A stretch of 64,000 bases of DNA from Fibrobacter sp. UWB15 (GCF_900177705.1 NZ_FXBA01000003.1:62001-126000), one strand, 5' to 3'; shown: positions 24,631 through 33,969, numbered from the stretch's first letter. Translations and numbers: made by a program. Notes: generated by a model from the sequence alone, not told the origin.

Positions 24631-26328
24631 TTAGTGCAGATATTTGAGGTTAACAAGGGCGTAATTGCCCTCTTTTCCGTTACCAATCAGCAAAAACACA
24701 CGCAATCCGAGGTTGTCGAGCCACTTGATGTCGAAATCTTCGCGATAACCGGAGAAATTGGACACCACCAGAAGTTCGCGGCAGCCGGTGCGGTTGCAAA
24801 TCGATTCCATCTCGGAAAGGGGACCTAAAAGATGCTGACGGTTCTCTTCGCTGATTTTTTCGGGTTCAGAACTCACGCAACCCAGGATTTCGATTCCGGG
24901 AATCACGTTGTAGCTATCGAACCAGTTGCTAAGGGAATCTTCGCGACCGCCAAGCAAAATAGAGCGGTGGCGTTTCTTCGCGAAAATGCGGTAGAAATAG
25001 TTTATCCAAAATGCCACGCGACGCCATACAAAAAGCGCAATGGGAATCACCAGACAAGTTGAAACCACAACAGCAATCCACTGATAATTGTAGGGCAATA
25101 TACTGATTTCGTCGTTAACAATCGGCGTCTGGGTAAAGTAGCGGAAAGCCGCATAGCCCCCCACCGTAAGCATATTCAAGGGGACCAAATAACGAAGGAA
25201 CTTTTCACCCTTCAAGCTAGAAACCGTGTATTCCCCGCGGAAGATGAGGAAAACCATGTTCAAGACAGCGACCAAGCCAACAAGCCACCAGTCTTCGAAC
25301 TGCGACACGCTCAACATGGAATGCTTTACGACTACGGAATAGTCGATGCAATCCAAGGCGGCATCGCCGCTAAGCCCCATCTTGGCGCAAGAACGGGCAA
25401 TGGAATCGCCGCGGCCCAGGAATATAAATGCCCAGATGGCAATAACGCCCAAATCCAGGAACATCTTCCAGAACTTCGGAATGAGCCTCGAGAACATTCC
25501 AACGAATGCCGCAAAAAGAATACCGAAAGACACCAGGAAATTCGGAACAAAGTAAAGGTCCTTGTGCTTTTTCACAAAGATCAACATGGCCTTGTAGAAG
25601 TCAACATAAGAACCCCAGCGGCGCGTACGGCAGCTCTGGCCCTTGAAATGCAGAATGTTGGTCGAAGGCGTGTAGTAGTTCTTGCGCCCCGCGGCCTTTG
25701 TCCTGAAGCAAAGATCCAAGTCTTCGCCGTACATAAAGAAGTCTTCGTCAAAGCCCTTCAGCTGTTCGTACAGGTCCCGCTTCATGCAGAAGAATGAACC
25801 ACTGACCGCATCCACTTCGGTAACGGCATCGGGATCGGCGTAGGTCATGTTGTAGCTAGCCAGCAGCTTGCTCTTCGGGAACAAGGCGGCAAGACCGATT
25901 GTCTTCGAAACTGCAGAAATAATTGTCGGAAACGAACGACGGCAAGCCCACTGGATAGAACCGTCTTCGTTCAAGATGCGGCAGCCCACCGTACCCGCTT
26001 CCGGATGTTCTTCCATAAAGTCCAGCACCTGCTTAAAGGAATCGCGGGACACCACCGTATCGGGGTTGATAAAAAACAAGTACGGTTTCGTAGCCTGCTT
26101 TTCGGCGAGATTACAGCCCTTGCCAAAGCCCAAGTTTTCCTTGGAATCGAGCCAAAGAACTTCGGGGAAATAGGCCTTGATTTCAGGCAGAATCGGCGAT
26201 TCGGATCCATTATCCAGAACAATAATCTGTGCATCCACATTTTCGCACGCATCGCGCACGGACTTTAGACATGCCGGGATAAAGTCACAAGAATTATAAG
26301 CGATGATGATAATGGAGCAAGAGTACAT
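24631..26328 (-). CDS. Glycosyltransferase family 2 fused to membrane region and Rossmann-like domain
   Basis: 565 residues. Residues 1-240 are a GT-A fold of the rhamnosyltransferase type (SIIIIAYNSCDFIPACLKS; FFINPDTVV; VDAVSGSFFCMKRD; DEDFFMYGEDLDLCFR). Then come about five membrane segments (around 255-300, 345-365, 375-395 and 415-440). The last 110 residues (HRSILLGGREDSLSNW; IPGIEILGCVSS; CRELLVVSN) look like the CoA-binding Rossmann-type domain found in the N-terminal half of WbaP/WcaJ polyprenyl-phosphate sugar transferases, without their catalytic half. It probably works at the inner membrane in surface glycan synthesis. A heptamer repeat directly precedes its start. Confidence 0.75.
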   Translation of the reverse strand: MYSCSIIIIAYNSCDFIPACLKSVRDACENVDAQIIVLDNGSESPILPEIKAYFPEVLWLDSKENLGFGKGCNLAEKQATKPYLFFINPDTVVSRDSFKQVLDFMEEHPEAGTVGCRILNEDGSIQWACRRSFPTIISAVSKTIGLAALFPKSKLLASYNMTYADPDAVTEVDAVSGSFFCMKRDLYEQLKGFDEDFFMYGEDLDLCFRTKAAGRKNYYTPSTNILHFKGQSCRTRRWGSYVDFYKAMLIFVKKHKDLYFVPNFLVSFGILFAAFVGMFSRLIPKFWKMFLDLGVIAIWAFIFLGRGDSIARSCAKMGLSGDAALDCIDYSVVVKHSMLSVSQFEDWWLVGLVAVLNMVFLIFRGEYTVSSLKGEKFLRYLVPLNMLTVGGYAAFRYFTQTPIVNDEISILPYNYQWIAVVVSTCLVIPIALFVWRRVAFWINYFYRIFAKKRHRSILLGGREDSLSNWFDSYNVIPGIEILGCVSSEPEKISEENRQHLLGPLSEMESICNRTGCRELLVVSNFSGYREDFDIKWLDNLGLRVFLLIGNGKEGNYALVNLKYLH

Positions 26329-26332
26329 GGAA

Positions 26333-26353
26333 GTAGACAGTAGGAAGTGGGAA
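26333..26353 (+). repeat. Heptamer repeat, GTAGGAA family (3 units)
   Basis: GTAGACA, GTAGGAA, GTGGGAA in register, filling the 26-bp gap between the stop of the polyprenol-phosphate glycosyltransferase and the start of the next glycosyltransferase, where a ribosome-binding site would be expected. Confidence 0.85.
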
Positions 26354-26354
26354 A

Positions 26355-27068
26355 TTATGCGAGTCCTAGGCGGAGTTTAAGAACCAGGAAGAACGCTTCG
26401 GAAATAATGCCGCCGCTCATCTTGGAGGTGCCGCGGGTACGGTCCGTAAAGATGATGGGAATTTCCTTGACACGCAACCCCTTCTTCCAAATCTTGAAGG
26501 TGGTCTCGATCTGGAAGCAATAACCGTCACTCTTCATCTTGTCTAAGTTCAAGGCCTGCAACGCTTCGCGGCGAAAGCACTTGAAACCGCCCGTGGCATC
26601 GCTAATCGGGAGCCCCGTCACAATGCGGGTGTAAACATTTGCACCGTAGCTGAGAATCAGGCGACGCAAGTCCCAGTTAACCACGCTAATGCGGTGATTC
26701 TGGTAGCGGCTACCGAGTACGAGGTCAGCATCTTCGGCAGTTTCCAAAAAACGATTCAAGTCCGTAGGAGCATGGCTAAAGTCGGCATCCATTTCGAAAA
26801 CGCGTTCATAGTCGCGTTCAAGAGCCCACTTAAAGCCGGTCACATAAGCAGAACCGAGCCCCATCTTGCCCTTACGGCGGATTAGGTGAACTCGTGGATT
26901 CTTCTTGGTTTCTTCTTCGACCATGTCACCCGTACCATCGGGACTGCCATCGTCGACCACCAAGATTTCCAGACATTCGTTCTGTTCCAAAATAGCCGAC
27001 ATAATGAGCATGATATTTTCTTTCTCATTATAAGTCGGAACAATTACAAGACTTTTAGGATACGCCAT
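26355..27068 (-). CDS. Polyprenol-phosphate mannosyltransferase-like GT2 (DPM1 family)
   Basis: 237-residue GT2 enzyme of the dolichol/polyprenol-phosphate mannose synthase type. Conserved parts are IVPTYNEKENI, LVVDDGSPDGTGD, the metal-binding VFEMDADFSHAP (DAD), DLVLGSRY, and the acceptor-side FKIWKKGLRVKEIPIIFTDR with RGTSKMSG. It lacks C-terminal membrane segments, like DPM1. It is expected to load a sugar from a nucleotide donor onto a polyprenyl phosphate on the cytoplasmic face. It is in an operon with another GT2 and with the DUF2723 protein that could use such a donor. Confidence 0.88.
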   Translation of the reverse strand: MAYPKSLVIVPTYNEKENIMLIMSAILEQNECLEILVVDDGSPDGTGDMVEEETKKNPRVHLIRRKGKMGLGSAYVTGFKWALERDYERVFEMDADFSHAPTDLNRFLETAEDADLVLGSRYQNHRISVVNWDLRRLILSYGANVYTRIVTGLPISDATGGFKCFRREALQALNLDKMKSDGYCFQIETTFKIWKKGLRVKEIPIIFTDRTRGTSKMSGGIISEAFFLVLKLRLGLA

Positions 27069-27082
27069 AAACCAACTTTCTC

Positions 27083-28018
27083 CTAACTCAAATCTACAAT
27101 TTCACGAATCGATTCGGCCACCGGATAGCTCTGCTTTTTGCTTCCGTTCATCATTTCGCCCAAAAGGCCCAGAGAAATAAACTGAACCCCCATCACCAAC
27201 GAGAATCCACCCGCCAAAAGGAGCGGACGCACGTGGAGAGCACCTGTCTGGAACCATTCGTAGCCGAAGTAACCCGAAATGCCGAAACCGACGAGCATAA
27301 AGATGAGGCCCAGAAGTCCAAAGAAATGGAGCGGCTTCGAAGCAAAGCTGCGCATGAACATCAGGGACACCAAATCCAGGAACCCAGACACCAAACGAGA
27401 CACGCCATACTTAGACACGCCATGAATGCGGGCACGGTGTGCGACCGGCATTTCGGTAATGCGGAAGCCCTGCCACTTGGCCATCACGGGAATAAAGCGG
27501 TGATAGTCACCGTACAGGTGAATAAAGCGCACTACGGAACTACGGTAAGCCTTGATGCCGCAGTTAAAGTCATGCAGGCGCTGGCCACACACAATCGAGA
27601 CCGTCAGGTTGAAAAGCTTGGAGGGCCAAGTCTTATGCCAAGGATCCAGACGACGGATTTTCCAACCCGAAACCAGGTCGTAGCCATCATCCAGAATTTT
27701 GATCATCTTCGGAATTTCAAGCGGATCATCTTGAAGATCGCCGTCCAGAGTCGCCACATACTTGCCGCGAGCCTTGGAAAAGCCGAAGGCAAGTCCAGCG
27801 GCCTTTCCACAGTTGAACTGGAAGCGGAATGCGCGAATAAAGGTATACTCCTTGGATAAAGACTCCACCACTTCCCAGGTATTGTCGCGGCTACCATCAT
27901 CAATCAAAATGACTTCGTAGGTGAAGCCCGTAGGCTCGATGGCGGCAACAATCTCCTTAAAAAGTTCAGGCAGGTTCTCGCTTTCTTCCTTAACCGGAAT
28001 AACAAGACTCAAATCCAT
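27083..28018 (-). CDS. Bactoprenol-phosphate glycosyltransferase-like GT2 (GtrB family)
   Basis: 311 residues: GT-A domain (LSLVIPVKEESENL; ILIDDGSRDNTW; VATLDGDLQDDP with the DGD metal site; FNCGIKAYR), then two C-terminal membrane segments (about residues 230-255 and 265-290), the layout of GtrB/ArnC/DPMS enzymes that attach a sugar to undecaprenyl phosphate. It follows the DUF2723 gene by 27 bp and precedes the DPM1-like gene by 14 bp, so this group probably makes lipid-linked sugar donors. Confidence 0.87.
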   Translation of the reverse strand: MDLSLVIPVKEESENLPELFKEIVAAIEPTGFTYEVILIDDGSRDNTWEVVESLSKEYTFIRAFRFQFNCGKAAGLAFGFSKARGKYVATLDGDLQDDPLEIPKMIKILDDGYDLVSGWKIRRLDPWHKTWPSKLFNLTVSIVCGQRLHDFNCGIKAYRSSVVRFIHLYGDYHRFIPVMAKWQGFRITEMPVAHRARIHGVSKYGVSRLVSGFLDLVSLMFMRSFASKPLHFFGLLGLIFMLVGFGISGYFGYEWFQTGALHVRPLLLAGGFSLVMGVQFISLGLLGEMMNGSKKQSYPVAESIREIVDLS

Positions 28019-28045
28019 TCGTATCCTCTCCTCTTATCGCAATAA

Positions 28046-31000
28046 TTACTTTGCTGCAACAACAGCAGGTTCCTTAGCAGAATCCTTTTCAGCGGAATCG
28101 GCCGGTTCAGCCGGGGCACTTTCTTCAACCTTCAGAGGTTCATCAGACATATTCTCTATCTGACGGCCACTCATCAGAAGACGAGCACGGCCACCTTCTT
28201 CATAAGCCGGAACACTGTTAAGGCCGCGGTTCAGCACTTCCTGGGCATTGATTTTCTGGCCGGCGGCTTCGTAAACGAATGCTGCTGCCCAGTAGTTACG
28301 CCATTCCGAGGGGAACTGCTTGATGCCCAATTCAAGATACTTCGTCGCAGCGGCAGCGATGCTGTCCACCTGGGCCTTCTTTTCGGCTGTGAACGGATGT
28401 TCGTTGCGGAGCTTGGAAATCTTGTCACGAGCATCGAAAGAAATCTGCAGGTACAGGGAAACATAACCCGAAAGCAGACGGGAAGTTTCTTCGTTGATGT
28501 AGGCGGTACCGTCGCCGAGACCGCGGAACTTGAACACGGAATCAATGAGGTCTGCCGTGAACTTTGCATCAAAGGCGTTGCGCTTCGGGTTCAAATCGCC
28601 CTTCACGAAGTTGTAGACCATGCCTTCTTGCACCATGTACTTTTCGAGACCCATAAAATTGGAAGTACCGACGGTCGTCGAGATTTCAATCGGCTTGTCC
28701 ATGTTCTGGAGAGCAAGGTCAATCACCAACTTATGCTGCGTGAGCATCATGCCGCTACGGGTACGGGCAGCCCATTCGGTAAAGGCGTCCCACACTTGGT
28801 AATGCACCTTGAACTGCAGAAGCTTTGCGGAATCAGCAGCAGAGAGTTGCTGACCTTCCATAGCATCGATACGGTTCTTGAGCTGCGGCATCAGGCGTTG
28901 GGCGTTCTTGACCCAAGTAGAAACCTGATGGTTCGGGTTCGAAGCAGAACTGTTGTCGAGCACCATGTCGCGGTCGATAGCAGCCTTGTCGTAGCTGAGC
29001 TTAAGAATCGGTTCGTTGTCGAGCATCTGCTTGATATACCAGTCGGTATTACCGAGCGAGAGGTTCACCACGCGAACGTCCTTACGGATACCGGCCACTT
29101 CCTGAGCGAACCACAGCGGGAAGGTATCGTTGTCACCGTTGGTGAAAAGAATTGCATTCGGGCGGCAGCTGTTCAGCAAATTGTATGCGTAATCCCAAGG
29201 AACCCAAAGGCCGGAACGATCATGTTCCTTGTAGTTGGAAACGCAGGGAACCAAGAAGGAAACGGCAACCAAGAGTGCTGCCACCGGATTTGCAAATGCG
29301 GCAAAGCTAGAAGTAGCGGCAAGGAACACCAAAATACCGGCGCCGATACCGTAAATCATACTCATGAAGATAAAGGCCGGTGTATAGAAGTAGTCACGTT
29401 CGCGAACTTCCAGATGAACGGCATCGGGGAACGGAGCGCGGCCACCCACCTGGGCAAAGCCACTTTCAATCTTCTGCCAATTCTGCCAGATAGCGGAATT
29501 GGTGTAGCCATCGAGTTCACGCTGGAGCTCGGCCAAACGGGCATCGGGGGCACCATGAGCCTTGAGCGTTTCCATACGGATCTTGGTGAACTCAATGTTC
29601 TGACGCATGTCGATGAGTTCGTTCGGGTCCGGGAGAGCCGTAATACCCATTCCACGGGCATTCAGGTCAGACACATTGCGGCTCATCACGCTCACCCAGT
29701 AGTCATGTTCGCGCTGTTCCATGCGGGTGCCGTCGGCGAAGTTGATATAGAACAACAGGCCAAGAGAGCAAAGTGCATAGAGCACAGAAACAAACACGCC
29801 CAAGTTGCGGTTGCGCTTCCAGACGAACACGCAAACCATCACGAGCAAACCGTTAAAGAGCAAGAACATCATGAACTGCGGGAGTGTCGCATCGCCCATG
29901 AAGCTCATCTGAGTCGGGAACTTGATGCCGAAACGTTCCACCGGCTGGTTGTCCGCAGCATCAAACGTGTAAATGCCATTGGCGTAGTTCACGTCGCCCA
30001 CCTTGTAAGGCAGGTACTGAGCCATCTGGTATCCACCGTAACCCATGTGCGGGAACGAAAGGAACTGGTGACTAATGCGAGAACGACGGTAGAAAGCACG
30101 GCTAATCATGCTTTCGGAGCCGTACTGCTTACGTTCAATGAAGTTGTTAAAGGCGACCCAGTTTTCATCCTTGAACAGGTTACCGAGCTGGAGGTTGCCT
30201 TGTTCGTCACGGATATTGATTTCAGGGTCATTTTCGTCGATAATCGGGTTCAATTCTGAACGGATCGGAATGTAGAGGTGCGTGCTGTAACCGATCAAGG
30301 CGAAGAACGCAAAAGCCAAGGACAGACGCATACTGCGCTGCACGCCCTTGCTCTTGAACGGCTTGGCCAAGCAAAGAATCGAAAGAGCGATTAAGCAGAG
30401 GAACGAAATTTCAATAAAGGCAGACACCATGTAAATCACGGAGCAAAGAAGCGTACCCGTAATCCAGATAGGAATGCGTTCCACAATCTTCTTGGGTTCG
30501 GCCACGAGCAAAAGCGCAAACACGGCGGGAACCGTAAGCATGGTGTAAAGGTGTGCACCCACGCCGAGGAAAGCGATATAGCAAATGAAAATCAGGATGC
30601 GGTCGCTGTATTCTTCGTTACGCTTGTTGTACCAAACGAGACCGAGGTAAGACACCAACATCAAGATGAACATGGCGATGCCGTAGACTTCGGCTTCGAC
30701 CGCGTTGAACCAGAAGGTGTCCGAGAAAGTCAGGAGGAAACCGGCAACAAGGGCTGCCGTAGCAAGCACCACCGTACGAACCTTACCGGTAATCTTTTCG
30801 GCAAGGGCGTCAGTCTTGAGAACGGTTGCGAGGAGTTCCCAAGCAAACAGAGCCGTCACGTAGACGGTTGCTGCAGAACTCACCACCGAAATGTAGTTCA
30901 CGCGCTTTGCGATTTCACCCACGAACGGGAGCAGCACGATGACCGCTCGGGCGAGGAACACGAAGAACGGCGTTCCAGGAGGATGCGGAATACCCAGGGT

Positions 31001-31132
31001 ATTGGCACAGGCGACAAATTCGCCGCAATCCCAGAAGCTTACCGTAGGAGCCATTGTCAGCACGTACACGACCAGTGCCACAAGTGCCGCAATGCCTGCG
31101 AAGATATGTTTCATCCATTTTTCCTTGAGCAT
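28046..31132 (-). CDS. DUF2723 membrane protein, GT-C glycosyltransferase-like, with C-terminal TPR
   Basis: 1028 residues from the ATG at 31132 (MLKEKWMKHIFAG), one base after the nusB stop. The N-terminal part carries a first membrane segment and then TVSFWDCGEFVACANTLGIP followed by HPPGTPFF, the DUF2723 signature with an acidic motif after the first segment as in GT-C enzymes. At least ten membrane segments follow, then a soluble extracytoplasmic half and a TPR-like region near residues 940-985 (SEWRNYWAAAFVYEAAGQK). The human DUF2723 protein TMEM260 is a protein O-mannosyltransferase; combined with two polyprenyl-phosphate sugar synthases downstream, a role in protein O-glycosylation is inferred. 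Confidence 0.85.
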   Translation of the reverse strand: MLKEKWMKHIFAGIAALVALVVYVLTMAPTVSFWDCGEFVACANTLGIPHPPGTPFFVFLARAVIVLLPFVGEIAKRVNYISVVSSAATVYVTALFAWELLATVLKTDALAEKITGKVRTVVLATAALVAGFLLTFSDTFWFNAVEAEVYGIAMFILMLVSYLGLVWYNKRNEEYSDRILIFICYIAFLGVGAHLYTMLTVPAVFALLLVAEPKKIVERIPIWITGTLLCSVIYMVSAFIEISFLCLIALSILCLAKPFKSKGVQRSMRLSLAFAFFALIGYSTHLYIPIRSELNPIIDENDPEINIRDEQGNLQLGNLFKDENWVAFNNFIERKQYGSESMISRAFYRRSRISHQFLSFPHMGYGGYQMAQYLPYKVGDVNYANGIYTFDAADNQPVERFGIKFPTQMSFMGDATLPQFMMFLLFNGLLVMVCVFVWKRNRNLGVFVSVLYALCSLGLLFYINFADGTRMEQREHDYWVSVMSRNVSDLNARGMGITALPDPNELIDMRQNIEFTKIRMETLKAHGAPDARLAELQRELDGYTNSAIWQNWQKIESGFAQVGGRAPFPDAVHLEVRERDYFYTPAFIFMSMIYGIGAGILVFLAATSSFAAFANPVAALLVAVSFLVPCVSNYKEHDRSGLWVPWDYAYNLLNSCRPNAILFTNGDNDTFPLWFAQEVAGIRKDVRVVNLSLGNTDWYIKQMLDNEPILKLSYDKAAIDRDMVLDNSSASNPNHQVSTWVKNAQRLMPQLKNRIDAMEGQQLSAADSAKLLQFKVHYQVWDAFTEWAARTRSGMMLTQHKLVIDLALQNMDKPIEISTTVGTSNFMGLEKYMVQEGMVYNFVKGDLNPKRNAFDAKFTADLIDSVFKFRGLGDGTAYINEETSRLLSGYVSLYLQISFDARDKISKLRNEHPFTAEKKAQVDSIAAAATKYLELGIKQFPSEWRNYWAAAFVYEAAGQKINAQEVLNRGLNSVPAYEEGGRARLLMSGRQIENMSDEPLKVEESAPAEPADSAEKDSAKEPAVVAAK

Positions 31133-31133
31133 T

Positions 31134-31568
31134 TTACTTTTCCTTAGGTTCGGTGACAACCATGCCACGGTTACGCATAAAGCCAGTCAAAAGGCCATTC
31201 ACAAAAGAATCCGAATTGTCGGTACTGTACTTGGCGGCAATCTGCACCGCTTCGGTAATGGCGACCTTCATCGGGATTTCGGGGATATAAGAAAGTTCGA
31301 CCATCGCAATGCGGAGCACAATGCGGTCAAGGCTAGCCATGCGGTCCAGTTCCCAGTGGGCAGCCGCGGCCCTGATGTTTTCGTCGAGTTCTTCGCGATG
31401 GGCCTGCACCAGGTCCACCAACTTCATTCCATACTTTTTCTGTTCAGCGTGAAGGGGCTGGGATTCAAGGATTCCCGGAAGAGCTTCCCCTGCGGTCTGG
31501 CCCGTAATTTCCATGGCATACAAGAGCTGCATGGCAAAAACTCGGGCGGGTCTGTAACTTACTTTCAT
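31134..31568 (-). CDS. nusB: Transcription antitermination protein NusB
   Basis: 144 residues from the ATG at 31568 (MKVSYRPARVFAMQLLYAME). The NusB fold is recognised by RPARVFAMQLLYA, MASLDRIVLRIAMVEL (SxxDRxxLR-like) and AITEAVQIAAKYSTDNSDSFVNGLL. NusB with NusE binds boxA RNA in rRNA antitermination. It lies between ribH and the DUF2723 gene; ribH-nusB linkage is common in bacteria. A four-residue upstream extension via TTG at 31580 is possible. Confidence 0.93.
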   Translation of the reverse strand: MKVSYRPARVFAMQLLYAMEITGQTAGEALPGILESQPLHAEQKKYGMKLVDLVQAHREELDENIRAAAAHWELDRMASLDRIVLRIAMVELSYIPEIPMKVAITEAVQIAAKYSTDNSDSFVNGLLTGFMRNRGMVVTEPKEK

Positions 31569-31583
31569 AATCTTCGCCAATAA

Positions 31584-32048
31584 TTAGATGCTTTTATAAA
31601 GGTTTGCCATTTCAACGGCGGTAGATGCCCAACTGCTACCGAGGTTGCCGGCCTTGAGGCCTGCACGGTTCATTGCCTGGTCCACGGTGTCGGTGGTTAA
31701 AATTCCAAGAATCACGGGGAGCTTGCCTTCGGCGGCGATGTTTGCGATACCGCCGGTAGAAGCATTCACCACCACGTCGTAGTGGCTGGTCTCGCCACGA
31801 ATCACGGCACCCAGCGCCATTACGGCACTGTACTTGCCGCTGTCGGCGAGGCGACGGCACACGCCCGGAAGTTCGAATGCGCCCGGCACATGCACGACTG
31901 TAATATCCTTGTCGGCAACACCGAGAAGTTCGAGCTGACGCACAGCCCCTTCCAGAAGCTTGTCGGTCACGACCTCGTTAAAGCGGGCAACGGCGATTGC
32001 CACCTTGAGGCCACTACCATTGAGGGAATTCTTGATTTCGTTCACCAT
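31584..32048 (-). CDS. ribH: 6,7-dimethyl-8-ribityllumazine synthase
   Basis: 154-residue lumazine synthase, which condenses 3,4-dihydroxy-2-butanone 4-phosphate with 5-amino-6-ribitylaminouracil. Motifs: VAVARFNEVVTDKLLEGA, VPGAFELPGVCRRL, GAVIRGETSHYDVV (with the catalytic His, SHYD), and LGILTTDTVDQAMNRAG. The TAA of ribBA is directly followed by its ATG, with AGGAAAAG as ribosome-binding site inside ribBA. Length is typical. Confidence 0.97.
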   Translation of the reverse strand: MVNEIKNSLNGSGLKVAIAVARFNEVVTDKLLEGAVRQLELLGVADKDITVVHVPGAFELPGVCRRLADSGKYSAVMALGAVIRGETSHYDVVVNASTGGIANIAAEGKLPVILGILTTDTVDQAMNRAGLKAGNLGSSWASTAVEMANLYKSI

Positions 32049-33290
32049 TTACTTTTCCTCATTCAAATTTTCTTGGGGTGCAGCGCCGTCGATATGCAGC
32101 TGATGCCCCATCTTTTTCTGCTTCGTGAGCAAGTAGAACAGGTTTTCCTTGTTCGGCTTGATTTCGATGGGCACGCGTTCCACGATCTTAAGGCCGTAAG
32201 CCGTAATGCCCGAAATCTTGCTCGGGTTGTTCGTCAAGAGTCGCATTTCCTTGACGCCGAGGTCGGCCAAAATCTGGGCGCCCGTACCGTACTGGCGGAG
32301 GTCCGACTTGAACCCGAGGTGCAGATTCGCCTCGACCGTGTCCATGCCCTTCTCCTGCAGTTCGTAGGCACGCAACTTGTTGCAGAGGCCAATACCCCTA
32401 CCCTCCTGCCCGCGCATGTACAGGAACACGCCGCCGTGCTCGCCGATGAACTTCATGGCGGCGGCAAGCTGTTCGCCGCAATCGCAGCGGAGGCTACCGA
32501 AAATGTCGCCCGTAAGGCATTCGCTGTGCACGCGCACGTAAACCGGCTTGCTGAAGTCGGGATTGCCCGCGACCCACGCCACATGTTCTACGCCATCGGT
32601 CTTGCTTTTGTAGGCGTATGCGGTAAAGTCGCCGTACTTGGTCGACACATGCGGAGCGGCTACGCGCTGCACGAGCTTTTCGTTTTTCAGGCGGTAATCG
32701 ATGAGGTCGTGGATCGAGATAATCTTGAGGTTAAACTTCTTCGCGACTTCCTGAAGCTGCGGCATGCGGGCCATGGTGCCGTCTTCGTTCATGATTTCGA
32801 TCAAGGCGGCCGCCGGGCGCAGGCCCGCCAGCTTTGCCAGGTCTACAGCTGCTTCGGTATGGCCTGCGCGACGGAGTACGCCCTCTTCCTGGGCGTACAG
32901 GGGCGAAATATGCCCCGGCCTGCCGAAGTCGCTGGGCTTGGAATTCGGGTCCGAAAGAGCGAGAATCGTTGCAGCGCGGTCGTGAGCGGATACACCCGTG
33001 GTGCAGCCTTCAATCTTGTCGACCATGATGGTAAAAGGCGTGCCCAAAATCGAGGTATTCTCGGCGGTCTGCCGCGTGAGGTTCAGTTCATGGCAACGCT
33101 TGATCGGGAGCGGTGCGCAAAGCACGCCACGACCTTCGTGGAGCATGAAGTTCACCTTTTCGGGCGTAATCTTTTCGGCGGCGATGACAAAGTCGCCTTC
33201 GTTTTCGCGGTCTTCGTCATCGACCACAATCAAAAACTTGCCGTTCTTAAAATCTTCTATGGCCTCTTCAATCGTATTAAGCAAGGTCAC
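32049..33290 (-). CDS. ribBA: Bifunctional 3,4-dihydroxy-2-butanone 4-phosphate synthase / GTP cyclohydrolase II
   Basis: 413 residues. The N-terminal half is RibB ([39 protein letters not shown]-like [28 protein letters not shown]). The C-terminal half is RibA ([24 protein letters not shown] with the zinc Cys residues; [37 protein letters not shown]). It starts two branches of riboflavin synthesis. Start is GTG at 33290, with AAGGA 5 bases upstream, overlapping the end of ribE by 14 bases. Confidence 0.97.
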   Translation of the reverse strand: MTLLNTIEEAIEDFKNGKFLIVVDDEDRENEGDFVIAAEKITPEKVNFMLHEGRGVLCAPLPIKRCHELNLTRQTAENTSILGTPFTIMVDKIEGCTTGVSAHDRAATILALSDPNSKPSDFGRPGHISPLYAQEEGVLRRAGHTEAAVDLAKLAGLRPAAALIEIMNEDGTMARMPQLQEVAKKFNLKIISIHDLIDYRLKNEKLVQRVAAPHVSTKYGDFTAYAYKSKTDGVEHVAWVAGNPDFSKPVYVRVHSECLTGDIFGSLRCDCGEQLAAAMKFIGEHGGVFLYMRGQEGRGIGLCNKLRAYELQEKGMDTVEANLHLGFKSDLRQYGTGAQILADLGVKEMRLLTNNPSKISGITAYGLKIVERVPIEIKPNKENLFYLLTKQKKMGHQLHIDGAAPQENLNEEK

Positions 33291-33876
33291 GTTCCTTCAG
33301 ATAATTTTCAATATACTTGCCGAGCATGTCGACTTCCACATTCACGATTGTACCCGGAACCCAATTGCGCAGATTCGTGCGAGCAAGCGTTTCAGGGATA
33401 ATGCACACGCGAATGGAATCTTCGAACTTTTCAGCGACCGTCAGGCTGATTCCGTTGAGAGAAATCGAACCGCGGCGAATCACATAGCGACGCAGGTCAG
33501 CCGGAAGCTTCAAATCCACTTCGACACCCGTTTCGCGCGGAGTCACCTTGATGACTTCGGTTATGCAGTCCACATGGCCCATCACAAAGTGACCGCCCAT
33601 AAAGCTGTCTGCACGACACGGTAGTTCCAAATTCACCAACTTACCGACAGCGGCCTGCTTAAAGCCCGTATTTTCCACCGTCTGGTGCATCAGGCAAAAA
33701 GTGGCTTCGTCATCGGTACAAGATTCTATGGAAAGACACACACCATCGTTGGCGACACTGTCGCCCAACTTACAATTTTTAAAAAAGCCCGGTGACTTAA
33801 GGCGCATGGTAAGCGCATCGCCCCTACTTTCGATAGAAACGATTTCACCGGTAGATTGAATAATACCCGTAAACAT
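33277..33876 (-). CDS. ribE: Riboflavin synthase alpha subunit
   Basis: 199 residues from ATG 33876 ([17 protein letters not shown]), the canonical start. Two lumazine-binding repeats are visible: [14 protein letters not shown]...[10 protein letters not shown] and [19 protein letters not shown]. It dismutates two lumazines to riboflavin. It is first in the operon ribE-ribBA-ribH-nusB. A CAAATATA (TATATTTG on the minus strand) lies 7 bases upstream of the ATG and there is no Shine-Dalgarno sequence. No FMN riboswitch is visible. Confidence 0.96.
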   Translation of the reverse strand: MFTGIIQSTGEIVSIESRGDALTMRLKSPGFFKNCKLGDSVANDGVCLSIESCTDDEATFCLMHQTVENTGFKQAAVGKLVNLELPCRADSFMGGHFVMGHVDCITEVIKVTPRETGVEVDLKLPADLRRYVIRRGSISLNGISLTVAEKFEDSIRVCIIPETLARTNLRNWVPGTIVNVEVDMLGKYIENYLKERDLA

Positions 33877-33883
33877 ACGGGGG

Positions 33884-33891
33884 CAAATATA
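33884..33891 (-). promoter_or_regulatory. Candidate -7 promoter box (TATATTTG) of the rib operon
   Basis: Exact TAnnTTTG on the minus strand, with 7 bases to the ribE ATG. Initiation at the usual spacing would give a leaderless transcript. Confidence 0.5.
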
Positions 33892-33952
33892 GCAAAAGGC
33901 GAGTGCCGCGCCAACATAAGAATTGCGTTGGCATGGCCGAGCCGTACTATAT

Positions 33953-33969
33953 GCACTCCGAAGGAGTGC
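33953..33969 (-). terminator. Possible hairpin terminator after the DUF2279 gene
   Basis: GCACTCC and GGAGTGC pair around a GAA loop. No T tract follows on either strand. A second stem, GCCAAC / GTTGGC (33910-33932), lies nearby. Confidence 0.4.
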
